In this document: piece by piece, positions 25,973-34,758 of the stretch
Position numbering within the stretch: position 1 is the first letter of the stretch
How the letters are laid out: the number at the start of each line of letters is the position of its first letter
From: Shimia sp. R10_1
Lineage (GTDB): Bacteria; Pseudomonadota; Alphaproteobacteria; Rhodobacterales; Rhodobacteraceae
NCBI RefSeq assembly: GCF_017744095.1
Contig: NZ_JAGHQX010000009.1
Coordinates: 182,176-246,175, forward strand
Direction: 5' to 3'
Length of the DNA: 64,000 bases
Position numbers and translations under genes: made by a program
The notes under the pieces: generated by a model
Database searches by the model: none
What the model saw: only the letters and a program-made list of their open reading frames with translations
What the model was told of the DNA's origin: nothing

Positions 25973-28919
25973 GAAGTTTCTCCCCTTCAGGGTCCACAAA
26001 ATGGGCGCTGACGATCTCGACCAGGGTTTCCTGACCTTCCAGCGGGTTCACAAGACGCAGCTTTTCACCTTTGCGATCAAAACCGCCCTTAACGAAAGCC
26101 AAGCCAATGGAGCTTTCAAGGATCGGCGAGTAGGCAGCAGAGGTGACATAGCCCTGATCATGCGCTGCATCGACTGGCCCGGTCGCATTCATCAGATGCG
26201 CCCCCGCAGGCAATGGATCTGCCGCATTCACTGGTTTCACGCCAACCAGTGCCAGCGCGTCTTTGGTGTTCATCCCTTCACGGCGGCTGAGCACATTGCC
26301 GATGCAGTCTTTCTTGGTGCTGACCATACGCCCAAGCCCGAGGTTCAGCGCGGTCGTGGTGCCGTTGAGCTCATTGCCTGCTGCATGACCTTTTTCAATC
26401 CGCATAACGCCAAGCGCTTCGGTACCATAAGGAACAGCATCAAACTCCTCGCCCGCCTCCATCAGCGCACGCATCATGGCGTCGCCATAACGGGTCGGCA
26501 CCGCGATTTCATAGGCCAGTTCGCCTGAGAACGAGATCCTGAACAGCCGCGCACGCAAACCACCACAAACGGTGATTTCGCCGCAACCCATGAATGGAAA
26601 GGCCTCGTTGGAGATGTCAAATTCAGGATCGACAATTTTCTGAAGCAGCTTTCGGCTGTTAGGCCCTGCCACAGCATATTGCGCCCACGCTTCGGTGGTT
26701 GAGATCAGCTGAACATCCATCTCTGGGCACAGGCACTGGCGCACGAATTCCATATTGCGATAGGCCAGCACCGCATTCGCGGTGGTCGTTGTCACCACAA
26801 AATGATCCTCAGCCAGACGCGCCGCGGTGCCATCATCATAGGCCACGCCATCTTCGCGCAACATAAGGCCATAGCGGGTCTTGCCCACTGCCAACTTCGC
26901 AAACCCATTGGCGTAGATCTTGTTCAGGAAGGCGGCAGCATCCGCGCCCTGCACATCAATCTTGCCCAATGTGGTCACATCACACACACCAACAGAATTG
27001 CGGGTCTGCAAGACCTCGCGGTCAACGGACTGACGCCAATGGGTTTCGCCCTTGCGCGGGAACCACTGTGCCCGCAGCCAGTTGCCAACTTCGACAAACA
27101 CGGCCCCTTGTTCTTCCGCCCATTTGTGGCTCGGTGTCAGGCGGGTGGGATGGAAATCCTTGCCCACCGCACGGCCCCCAAAGGCGCCCATCGCAACCGG
27201 TGTGTAGGGCGGGCGGAAAATCGTGGTACCTGTCTCTGGGATCGACTTGCCGGTCAGTTCCGCCATCACTGCCAAAGCGCCGACGTTGGATGTTTTACCC
27301 TGGTCTGTGGCCATACCTAGCGTGGTGTAGCGCTTCAGATGCTCCACCGCGGTGAAGTTTTCCTGGTGGGCCAGCTTCACATCTTTGACCGTTACGTCGT
27401 TCTGATAGTCCAGCCAGGCGCGTTTTGCGCCTTTGACATGCCAGAATGGTGTGATCGCAACCGGAGCGTCTGTTGCCGCTGGCAGCTCCGCGGCGGCGGC
27501 TGTGATCCCCAGATCTGAAAGCGCCGCCACCGCAGCCGCAGCCCCGCCTTTCAGCGCAGCTTCAGTTGTAAACTCACCTTTTGCAGCGCCAGCTACAATC
27601 TGGCCAACTGGCAGTCCCTCTCCCGGCACAAAGGCGTGAATATCGTTATGCCAGACCGGGCGGCCGCGCTGATGACAGGTCAGGCCCAGATTTGGGTTCC
27701 AGCCCCCTGACATAGCCACTGCGCCACAAGCGATGTCGCGGGTCTGGCCGTTGGCGGTGCGCACGCGTACCGAGGTCAGCCCCAGACGGCCAGAGCTGTC
27801 CACGATCTCAGCACCTTTGAGCACCTCTGTGCCAGCCACATCAGGCGCATCCGGGCGTGTATCAACGATCGCAGGCACAACAACACCGCGTGCCATAAGA
27901 TCACGCGCGGTCTGATGTGCATCATCATTGTTGGCGAAGACCACCACAGACTGCGCTGGTGTCGCCGCCCAACGGTTGGCATAGCCCCGCACAGCGCCTG
28001 CCAGCATCACACCGGGACGGTCGTTGTTTTCAAAGGCAATCGGGCGTTCAATCGCCCCTGTCGCGATGACGGCGCGTTTGGAATAGATCCGCCACAGCGT
28101 CTGGCGCGGCTTATCTGTTGCCGGGGCTATCAGATGGTCGGCATTACGCTCTACAGCGCCGTAAATGCCGTGGTCATAGGCCCCAAACACGGTGGTGCGC
28201 GGCATCACCCGCACATTGCCCATCGACGCAAGCTCTGCCAGCGTCTCCGTAACCCAGGCCTCACCTGCCATCTCAGCCAGAGCACCGGTTTCCGCGATCA
28301 GCCGACCGCCCATACGGAAGTCTTCGTCCGCCACAATGACCTGCGCGCCTGCGCGTCCGGCGGTCAGCGCTGCCGCCAGCCCGGCGGGGCCTGCGCCGAT
28401 GATCAGCAAATCACAATGCAGAAAGCCTTTGTCGTAATGATCCGGATCATCTTCGCCGGTCAGACTGCCAAGACCCGCCGCCTTGCGGATGATCGGCTCA
28501 TAGAGCTTTTCCCAGAAGGCCTTCGGCCACATGAAGGTTTTGTAGTAAAACCCTGCGGTCAGGAAATTTGAGAAGCGATCGTTGATCGCCATGAAATCAC
28601 GCTCAAGCGAGGGCCAGCGGTTTTGTGAATTCGCGCTGAAGCCATCGTAAAGCTCGGCCACAGTCGCACGCGTGTTTGGCTCCTGCCGCCCGCCGCTGCG
28701 CAGCTCAACCAGCGCATTTGGCTCTTCGCTGCCTGCTGTCAGCGGCCCGCGGGGACGGTGATATTTAAATGACCGCCCCATCAGGCGCACGCCGTTGGCC
28801 AGCAAGGCGGAGGCAAGCGTATCGCCTTCAAACCCCTGATAGGTTTTGCCATCAAATGTGAAATTCAGGGCGGCGTCACGATTGATCAGCCCACCACTCA
28901 GACGATTGTTTTGCGCCAT
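25965..28919 (-). CDS. soxA: Sarcosine oxidase alpha subunit
   Basis: 984 residues, normal length for the family. It holds an N-terminal Fer2_4 ferredoxin-like domain (about 15-105, with RGPLTAGSEEPNALVEL), a pyridine-nucleotide/FAD disulfide-oxidoreductase-like domain (LLIIGAGPAGLAAALTAGRA near 170-190) and a C-terminal GcvT folate-binding half (about 610-975, ending in PEGEKLRA). The complex oxidises sarcosine to glycine, producing 5,10-methylene-tetrahydrofolate and hydrogen peroxide. Overlaps the soxD stop by 1 base and soxG by 8. Confidence 0.95.
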   Translation of the reverse strand: MAQNNRLSGGLINRDAALNFTFDGKTYQGFEGDTLASALLANGVRLMGRSFKYHRPRGPLTAGSEEPNALVELRSGGRQEPNTRATVAELYDGFSANSQNRWPSLERDFMAINDRFSNFLTAGFYYKTFMWPKAFWEKLYEPIIRKAAGLGSLTGEDDPDHYDKGFLHCDLLIIGAGPAGLAAALTAGRAGAQVIVADEDFRMGGRLIAETGALAEMAGEAWVTETLAELASMGNVRVMPRTTVFGAYDHGIYGAVERNADHLIAPATDKPRQTLWRIYSKRAVIATGAIERPIAFENNDRPGVMLAGAVRGYANRWAATPAQSVVVFANNDDAHQTARDLMARGVVVPAIVDTRPDAPDVAGTEVLKGAEIVDSSGRLGLTSVRVRTANGQTRDIACGAVAMSGGWNPNLGLTCHQRGRPVWHNDIHAFVPGEGLPVGQIVAGAAKGEFTTEAALKGGAAAAVAALSDLGITAAAAELPAATDAPVAITPFWHVKGAKRAWLDYQNDVTVKDVKLAHQENFTAVEHLKRYTTLGMATDQGKTSNVGALAVMAELTGKSIPETGTTIFRPPYTPVAMGAFGGRAVGKDFHPTRLTPSHKWAEEQGAVFVEVGNWLRAQWFPRKGETHWRQSVDREVLQTRNSVGVCDVTTLGKIDVQGADAAAFLNKIYANGFAKLAVGKTRYGLMLREDGVAYDDGTAARLAEDHFVVTTTTANAVLAYRNMEFVRQCLCPEMDVQLISTTEAWAQYAVAGPNSRKLLQKIVDPEFDISNEAFPFMGCGEITVCGGLRARLFRISFSGELAYEIAVPTRYGDAMMRALMEAGEEFDAVPYGTEALGVMRIEKGHAAGNELNGTTTALNLGLGRMVSTKKDCIGNVLSRREGMNTKDALALVGVKPVNAADPLPAGAHLMNATGPVDAAHDQGYVTSAAYSPILESSIGLAFVKGGFDRKGEKLRLVNPLEGQETLVEIVSAHFVDPEGEKLRA

Positions 28920-29206
28920 TAGTCTGCCTTCCCTGCCGCTTTGGCCACATCACGTGCCAATTCGACTTTCAGAATTTCATGGGTGAGCGTGTTGCGTGTC
29001 ACCACCAGCCAGGACCGGTCGCCCTGTTCGTGAAACCACAGCTCGCGATGTTCACCCGCAGGGTTGTCGCGCAGGTATAGATAGTCGTGAAACGCCTGCG
29101 CCGCATTTTCCGCCTGCCAATCAGGACGATTGATCAGTGAGGCATCGCCAAGATAGGTAAATTCCTGCGCATCGCGCAGGCCCAACAATGGGTGATCGAT
29201 CAGCAT
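28919..29206 (-). CDS. soxD: Sarcosine oxidase delta subunit, variant without zinc cysteines
   Basis: 95-residue delta subunit identified by position and by the family pattern (LGLRDAQEFTYLGD, then AFHDYLYLRDNPAGEHRELW and RNTLTHEIL). Ordinary SoxD has CPxCGxR near the N-terminus and a His plus Cys later that bind zinc. Here the first two are His5 and Leu8 (DHPLLGLR), and the later Cys is Asp in HEQGDRSW, so the zinc site is absent. Start 29206 lies inside the preceding FMN-binding-protein gene (7-bp overlap), implying coupled translation. Confidence 0.85.
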   Translation of the reverse strand: MLIDHPLLGLRDAQEFTYLGDASLINRPDWQAENAAQAFHDYLYLRDNPAGEHRELWFHEQGDRSWLVVTRNTLTHEILKVELARDVAKAAGKAD

Positions 29207-29685
29207 TCGGCGTCCTCCGATCCTTTGTGGATGATGTTGATATCCCGGACGCGCTGCATCCATTTGGCGCGCAAGTCTTCGCTGGTTACGCCAATATCAT
29301 AGGCCGGTGTGGCGAGCGGTTTGCAGGCGGTCACATTGATGACAACAAAGCCAGAAAACTCGGGCTCCAGCTCAGGCCAGCGTGTGGTGTAGGGTGGACG
29401 CAACGAAGGGTAGCGGGCGTCTTCGCGAGCGACGAAGCTTGCCTCCCCTTGGATGAGCACTCCCCGGCGGGTCAAAATATCGATGAAATTGACCTCTAGC
29501 TGAGGGCGCACCTTGATGTTGGCCAAAGTGTCTGGCGAACGGATCTCGGCGAAACTGATCGTGGTGTCATCATGGATGACAAATGACCCCTTGGGCGAAA
29601 CGTTTGGATTGCCCTCAGCATCGGCGGTGGCCACAAAGCCAAGATGCCAATTTTCGATCAGGTCGCGGGCGAACTTGTTGATCAT
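29200..29685 (-). CDS. Pyridoxamine-phosphate-oxidase-like FMN-binding protein inside sox operon
   Basis: 161-residue split-barrel protein (HLGFVATADAEGNPNVSPKG is the classic PNPOx-like opening; RRGVLIQGEASFV follows). Such proteins bind FMN, haem or F420. It starts 10 bp after soxB and overlaps soxD, interrupting the usual soxB-soxD junction. SoxB carries covalent FMN, so a helper in flavin handling or in removing peroxide or reactive by-products is conceivable; this is inference. Confidence 0.82.
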   Translation of the reverse strand: MINKFARDLIENWHLGFVATADAEGNPNVSPKGSFVIHDDTTISFAEIRSPDTLANIKVRPQLEVNFIDILTRRGVLIQGEASFVAREDARYPSLRPPYTTRWPELEPEFSGFVVINVTACKPLATPAYDIGVTSEDLRAKWMQRVRDINIIHKGSEDAEC

Positions 29686-29695
29686 GGCCGTATCC

Positions 29696-30946
29696 TTAGT
29701 GCAGGTTTGGTTGGGCGCCCTGCCCTTTTTCGTCAATCATGTGCCCGGTCAGGAACCGATCGAGACGATAGGCAGTTGCTGTTTCATGAGGGCGGTCAGT
29801 TTTGAGAAGGTGCGCAAAGCAGTAGCCCGCCGCGGGCGTGGCCTTAAAGCCGCCGTAACACCAACCCCCATTGAAATAGAGACCCTCAATATGGGTCTTA
29901 TCAATGAAGGGTGAGCCGTCCATGGACATATCCATGATCCCGCCCCAGCTGCGCAGCAGCCGTGCCCGACCCAGCGCCGGGATCAATGACATACCGCTTT
30001 CGATCACGTCTTCCACCACCGGCAAGTTGCCGCGTTGGGCATATGAATTATACATGTCGATGTCGCCACCAAACACCAGACCGCCCTTGTCAGACTGGCT
30101 GCAATAAAAATGCCCAGCGCCATAGGTGATCACTCCGGGAATGAACGGCTTCAGCCCTTCAGACACAAACGCTTGCAAAACATGGCTTTCAATTGGCAGG
30201 CGCATCCCCGCCTTCTCCATCACCCGGCTGGAGCTGCCAGCGACAGAGACACCAACCTTTTTGGCCCCGATATAGCCGCGCGTTGTTTCCACCCCGAGCA
30301 CTTTGCCATTTTCGATGCGGAAGCCCGTGACCTCACAATTTTGGATGATATCCACGCCGCGCATATCTGCGCCGCGGGCATAGCCCCAGGCCACAGCGTC
30401 ATGGCGCACAGTGCCCCCGCGACGGTGCAGCAAACCACCTTTGATCGGGAAACGCGCATCATTGAAATTCAGGAAAGGGTACATGTCACGCACCCCGTCA
30501 GTGTCCAGCAACTCGGCATCTGATCCGTTCAGGATCATCGCGTTGCCGCGGCGTCGGGCGGCATCACGCTGCGCATCTGTATGCACCAGATTCAAAATAC
30601 CGCGTTGGCTGACCATCGCATTATAGTTGAAGTCCTGCTCAAGATTTTCCCAAAGCTTCAGCGAGAATTCATAAAACGGCTCATTCCCATCCAGCAGATA
30701 GTTTGAGCGAATGATCGTGGTGTTCCGTCCCACATTGCCACCGCCAATCCAGCCTTTTTCAAGCACAGCAATGCGTGCACCGCCGAATTCCTTGGCAAGA
30801 TAATAAGCAGTTGCAAGACCATGGCCACCACCACCTACGATCACATAGTCGTAGGCATCAGCGGGCTCAGGGTCACGCCAGTGCGCACCCCAGCCTTTGT
30901 GGCCAGTCAAAGCCTCTTTAAAAAGTCGCAGCGCCGAGAATCGCAT
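29696..30946 (-). CDS. soxB: Sarcosine oxidase beta subunit
   Basis: 416-residue DAO-fold subunit that binds non-covalent FAD and covalent FMN. Seen: DYVIVGGGGHGLATAYYLAK (FAD), GGGNVGRNTTIIRSNYLL (family signature) and HRRGGTVRHDAVAWGYARGA, whose Arg-His-Asp segment corresponds to the flavinylated His region. Start 30946 with AGGAG 8 bases upstream is preferred to a longer frame that would enter the intergenic region. First gene of soxB-(FMN protein)-soxD-soxA-soxG. Confidence 0.95.
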   Translation of the reverse strand: MRFSALRLFKEALTGHKGWGAHWRDPEPADAYDYVIVGGGGHGLATAYYLAKEFGGARIAVLEKGWIGGGNVGRNTTIIRSNYLLDGNEPFYEFSLKLWENLEQDFNYNAMVSQRGILNLVHTDAQRDAARRRGNAMILNGSDAELLDTDGVRDMYPFLNFNDARFPIKGGLLHRRGGTVRHDAVAWGYARGADMRGVDIIQNCEVTGFRIENGKVLGVETTRGYIGAKKVGVSVAGSSSRVMEKAGMRLPIESHVLQAFVSEGLKPFIPGVITYGAGHFYCSQSDKGGLVFGGDIDMYNSYAQRGNLPVVEDVIESGMSLIPALGRARLLRSWGGIMDMSMDGSPFIDKTHIEGLYFNGGWCYGGFKATPAAGYCFAHLLKTDRPHETATAYRLDRFLTGHMIDEKGQGAQPNLH

Positions 30947-31262
30947 AAGAGCTCCTATTGGTTGCTCCCATCTTTCTACGCCGCAGTCAGCACATTCCCG
31001 GCCTCGGATTCGGACAGAAACACTTTCAGATCCGACAGAGATTGCGCGCGCGCGCTGCAAATGCGCCACGCACTCACATTGCGAAGCTGTGAGAGCGGAG
31101 CGCGCGCCATCATAATTGAGAAGATTAGAATACTGGTGCAGCCGTTTCACAAGGCTGCAAACAGCGGACGGCTGCGTAAGAGGAGTTGACCGCACCACAG
31201 CCTGTCACACAGCGCGGTAGCGCTGGCCGAACCCCATGGCGTCGGCCAGCGCAAGTCAGGCT
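30947..31262. other. Promoter region of the sox operon
   Basis: 316 bases between the cytochrome b561 stop and soxB. It should contain the sox promoter and regulator sites. It contains a strong hairpin next to the cytochrome gene but no gene or RNA that I can support. Confidence 0.5.
31220..31252 (-). terminator. Hairpin after cytochrome b561 gene
   Basis: 11-bp perfect arms GCGCTGGCCGA and TCGGCCAGCGC around an 11-base loop, starting 10 bp past the stop on the minus strand. No U tract. Confidence 0.6.
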
Positions 31263-31808
31263 TTATGCACGACCAACCATGCGACGCAGGGTGCTGTCTC
31301 TGTCGATGATATGGTGCTTGAACGCACCCAAGACATGCAACAAGATCGCGGCCACCAAAGCCTTGCCCAAAAGCACATGAACCGTCTCGCCGATGTCCCC
31401 TAGGGTGCGGTTGATTGCGACTGGGCGTCCATTGTCACCCATGTTGGCTCCAAGGATTTCCAGTCCAAACGCGGTGAGACCACGTCCCCCCATGTAGGAA
31501 TCCACCATCCCAGAAAGAGGCATGGCAATCGTACCAACAATCAACACCCAATGGATGACCCGCGCAATACCATGCTCCCATTTGGCACCCTTGCTCACAT
31601 CATCAGGCCATCCTTTGCGCACCCTCAACACGACACGCCATAAGATGACAGCAAAGATCACGATGCCGAAAGATTTGTGCAGCGGATACAGCCAGCGCGC
31701 GCCATCGACACGGGTCATATACAGACCCGCCGCAATCAAGGCGATCATACCCAGCCCCACAATCCAGTGCAGGCTGATTTCGGTACGGGTTAAACTTTTC
31801 GTGGTCAT
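31263..31808 (-). CDS. Cytochrome b561 family protein
   Basis: 181-residue membrane protein with four helices typical of bacterial cytochrome b561 (CybB-like). Haem-ligand His candidates occur in SLHWIVG, PLHKSFG, RVIHWVLI and ILLHVLGAF. It would carry electrons between quinone and a periplasmic or membrane partner. ATG 31808 is chosen because it opens the first conserved segment. It stands alone upstream of the sox operon; a connection to sox or to the DUF3500 gene is not evident. Confidence 0.87.
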   Translation of the reverse strand: MTTKSLTRTEISLHWIVGLGMIALIAAGLYMTRVDGARWLYPLHKSFGIVIFAVILWRVVLRVRKGWPDDVSKGAKWEHGIARVIHWVLIVGTIAMPLSGMVDSYMGGRGLTAFGLEILGANMGDNGRPVAINRTLGDIGETVHVLLGKALVAAILLHVLGAFKHHIIDRDSTLRRMVGRA

Positions 31809-32110
31809 GGCGTGGTCTTTCGTTGCTGTGTCACAGGACATACATTTAACGGTCCAACAGTGGCGTTCCGGCGAAATAAACTTGGATGGCGCGCGTGTTT
31901 CTCAAGTTCTCAAAGGGAAGGAAGGTTTCAAGCTAGTCGCGCACAAAAAAGATCGGCGAATTGGCCACCAATGGCAGGGTGCGACATTTTATTCGCAGCC
32001 TAGCACTGAACCATACGGCCTATGCTAGCCGCTACACTTGCGTCACTGTTTCGCGCACAGATAGGCGAGCAATCCCCAAGATCTCAAAGGTTGAAGCGCA
32101 TCTCAGAACT
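31809..32110. other. Intergenic region, nothing recognised
   Basis: 302 bases between the DUF3500 stop and the cytochrome b561 start. It should hold the cytochrome promoter. No ORF with family features, no repeat and no clear hairpin seen. Confidence 0.4.
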
Positions 32111-33169
32111 TTATTTTCCATAGTCCTTTGTCGGGTTGCGATACATGGTGTGATAGTGCCCAGCACCTTGCGCACTGCTGCCTACGTTCCCACCGGTTGA
32201 AAGCATTTCAATTATCAGCGTCGGCCCCTGAATGCGCATGTAAGTGGGGGTGTTCACCTCATCTGTACCAACCCAGGCGAAGGATATCTCCTCCAGACCT
32301 TCAGCCAGTTCCGCCATACGCAATTTGGCGTTCTCATCTGGTTGAATCGATACCCATTCGTTGATCGCAGTCAGCAACGCCGCCCTTTGCGTACCTGTCA
32401 TCTCTGATGCGGACAGCCCAATCATCGGCGGAATACGTCCGTCATTGCCTGGCCCCGTCAACACATCTTCTGGCACTTTCCCGGCATGCGCGGCCGCCTG
32501 CTGCTCCTCATCAAGTGCTGTGTAAACGGCATACCCTGACAGATGCATGTCGCGCACCGCCTCATAGTCCATGCCATTCACGGTAAAGATCGCAGGCTCA
32601 GTGCCCACAAATGTGGGGGACATGGTCTCAACACGATTGCCTTCAATTGAAATGTTAAGGCCCAGGTGATGACCACCGAATTGCCATCCCCACGGGGCAT
32701 TTGCATCAGGCGTGCCATAAATAGACAGCCAGTAGTTTTCGGGCGCCCATTGCAGCCGCTTGGCGCGTCTGTCCGTGCTTAAGAAGGTCTCTGCAGCCAT
32801 CACTTCTGCAACGCTTTCATACCCCTCTTGTCCGAGGGACGAGGCAAGGAAGGCAAACAACAATTTGCGCTGTTCATCGTCCAGTTCCCCCACAGAGATA
32901 CCAGAACGATCGACAATGCCAGCCGGCAAATTTGACCACTTTGTACGGATCGGGCTGTCGAGTGCGAACATAAATTGCGCCTTGGTGTCGGCATCAACGC
33001 GCGCCAGGAAAGCTTCTACTGCGCGCAGAGCCGCCGCTCCTGATGCAGGGCCATACGGCAATTCATAGGCCGGGATCGGGACAAGTTCTGTATGTTCATG
33101 AATTGGCGCCTCATGTGCACAGACAGAAGTGGCAAGAAAAAGAGCCGCTGTTGTTACCAAAACTTTCAT
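32111..33169 (-). CDS. DUF3500 exported protein
   Basis: 352-residue secreted protein with a signal peptide (MKVLVTTAALFLATSVCAHE). The mature part has DUF3500 features: FALDSPIRTKWSNLPAG, GTPDANAPWGWQFGGHHLGL and, at the end, QGAGHYHTMYRNPTKDYG. The conserved His pairs (GGHHL, GHYH) suggest metal or haem binding. Start 33169 is used since the upstream GTG lies within the GGTGAG ribosome site. Function unknown. Forms a two-gene operon with DUF2218 13 bp upstream. Confidence 0.82.
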   Translation of the reverse strand: MKVLVTTAALFLATSVCAHEAPIHEHTELVPIPAYELPYGPASGAAALRAVEAFLARVDADTKAQFMFALDSPIRTKWSNLPAGIVDRSGISVGELDDEQRKLLFAFLASSLGQEGYESVAEVMAAETFLSTDRRAKRLQWAPENYWLSIYGTPDANAPWGWQFGGHHLGLNISIEGNRVETMSPTFVGTEPAIFTVNGMDYEAVRDMHLSGYAVYTALDEEQQAAAHAGKVPEDVLTGPGNDGRIPPMIGLSASEMTGTQRAALLTAINEWVSIQPDENAKLRMAELAEGLEEISFAWVGTDEVNTPTYMRIQGPTLIIEMLSTGGNVGSSAQGAGHYHTMYRNPTKDYGK

Positions 33170-33182
33170 AATACGTCTCACC

Positions 33183-33494
33183 TTATTCTATGCTGTTTTC
33201 TTCTGACCAAACCACGCGCAGATCCTCGCGGAAGGCGAAGCGCTCAAGATGAGCGCCAATAATGTCTTCGACTTGTCTGAGCTGGCCAACCGTTGCCGCC
33301 CGTGCAGACAGTGTGAGCGACTTTTCATCGGCTCTCACATGGGCTGTGCCGGCTGAAAAATGAAAAACTGCGGTGCATTCACTTTCGCTTTCCACATGTT
33401 CCACCCGGATCTTGTGACCAAAGTGTTGGGTTAGCTGCGTGACGTATCCACGTGCCTTTGGGGACAAGATCGTTGTTTGCGACAATGACGTCAT
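33183..33494 (-). CDS. DUF2218 small protein
   Basis: 103 residues matching the DUF2218 pattern (YVTQLTQHFGHKIRVE, then DIIGAHLERFAFREDLRVVW). The members are small cytosolic proteins often found near iron or siderophore genes; no function is established. First gene of the DUF2218-DUF3500 pair, divergent from a LysR regulator across 97 bp. Confidence 0.82.
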   Translation of the reverse strand: MTSLSQTTILSPKARGYVTQLTQHFGHKIRVEHVESESECTAVFHFSAGTAHVRADEKSLTLSARAATVGQLRQVEDIIGAHLERFAFREDLRVVWSEENSIE

Positions 33495-33591
33495 TGAGCA
33501 GCCTCACCTAGGTTACCCAACGCATGTAGCAGACGACACTTTGTATGATTATACGGCTTTATTCGATTTATTTATTCGATATAATGAAGTA

Positions 33592-34464
33592 ATGTATCGT
33601 TATGCCCAAAGCCTTGTGGCGTTTGTCGCCGTTGGTCAGACCGGTGCCTTCGTCAAGGCCGCCAGACAACTCGGTGTTACGCCGTCGGTTATCAGTCACC
33701 ATATTTCGCGACTTGAAGACGCATTGGGAGAAACGCTGATTCATCGCACCACGCGGAAACTCTCGTTATCAGAAAATGGGAAACGCCTGTTTGAAACTAC
33801 GCAACGCGGCTTTGAAGGCATTGAACTTGAGACGGACCGGATCAAGGCCGGGTCAGAACACATAGCCGGGGCACTAAAGATTGCGCTGCCTGCTTTTGTG
33901 CCCGATCCCAATCTTGAAGCACGCGTTATGGAATTTATGCTGCGTCACCCGAGCGTGGCGCTCACCCTCGAATACAGCGATCACATCGTGAGCATCGTGG
34001 ATGCAGCCTATGATCTTTCCATTCGCATTGGCGACCTACCAGACTCCAGTCTGACTCGTAAAAAGATTGGCTCTGTTCAACATCTCTTTGTGGCCACACC
34101 CGATTTTCTAATCCGCCATGGCACCCCTAAACAACCGAAAGACCTAGAAAGCATGCCTTTCGTCTCCATGGGGCGCTCTAACGACGTGTTTTCGTTGGTC
34201 CGGGGGCAGAATACACAAGAAATCAAACTAGATGTTTGCCAATTGAGTGTGCAAAGCATCCTCGCAGCGAAAGCCGGAACACTTGCAGGCGTGGGTTTTG
34301 GCAGTCTTCCGGAACCCTTGATCACTGACGATCTCGCTGAAGGGTCACTGTTGCGCCTGTTGCCTGAGTGGGCACTGCCACCGCTCTCCATTCAAGCTGT
34401 CTGGATGGGGACATCGCGCAGAAACAGCCTTGCAAAACGCCTCGTAGAGTTTTTGCAGCAATAA
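33592..34464 (+). CDS. LysR-family regulator, CrgA-like group
   Basis: 290 residues. HTH at about 10-65 (FVKAARQLGVTPSVISHHIS) and an effector domain with the ALKIALPAFVPDPNLEARVM beginning. The ATG at 33592 opens the HTH; the long in-frame upstream stretch overlaps the divergent DUF2218 gene and is not coding. Likely controls the DUF2218-DUF3500 pair. Confidence 0.87.
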   Translation: MYRYAQSLVAFVAVGQTGAFVKAARQLGVTPSVISHHISRLEDALGETLIHRTTRKLSLSENGKRLFETTQRGFEGIELETDRIKAGSEHIAGALKIALPAFVPDPNLEARVMEFMLRHPSVALTLEYSDHIVSIVDAAYDLSIRIGDLPDSSLTRKKIGSVQHLFVATPDFLIRHGTPKQPKDLESMPFVSMGRSNDVFSLVRGQNTQEIKLDVCQLSVQSILAAKAGTLAGVGFGSLPEPLITDDLAEGSLLRLLPEWALPPLSIQAVWMGTSRRNSLAKRLVEFLQQ

Positions 34465-34585
34465 GGCGCCACGTCGCGCCTTCATGCCTGAAACAGCATG
34501 CTGCGCGCTCTTGGTACGCGGCATTGCGCGATCGCGCACCGCACCGGCAAGCAAATCGTTACAGAAACGCAAAACTCGTTTCACA

Positions 34586-34740
34586 GATCTGTCGCATAAC
34601 CCCGTTAGTTGAACACGTGTGCAGCTCATACGCACATCTCACGCACCGCTTTTTGCGGGCGATCGGATTTTACTTGGATCGTCTTTTCGAGGCGATCGCT
34701 CACGGAAAAAAGGACAGGCAGATCTGTGTCGATCTGTCGA
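34586..34740. promoter_or_regulatory. Repeated GATCTGT motif upstream of ugpB
   Basis: GATCTGTCG at 34586-34594, GATCTGTGTC at 34721-34730 and GATCTGTCGA at 34731-34740. The last two are in tandem with a 10-base period. PhoB boxes are CTGTCA direct repeats spaced 11 bases, so the resemblance is partial, but repeated CTGT in front of a ugp operon is what phosphate control would need. Confidence 0.35.
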
Positions 34741-34758
34741 CTCAACTGGAGACCAATT

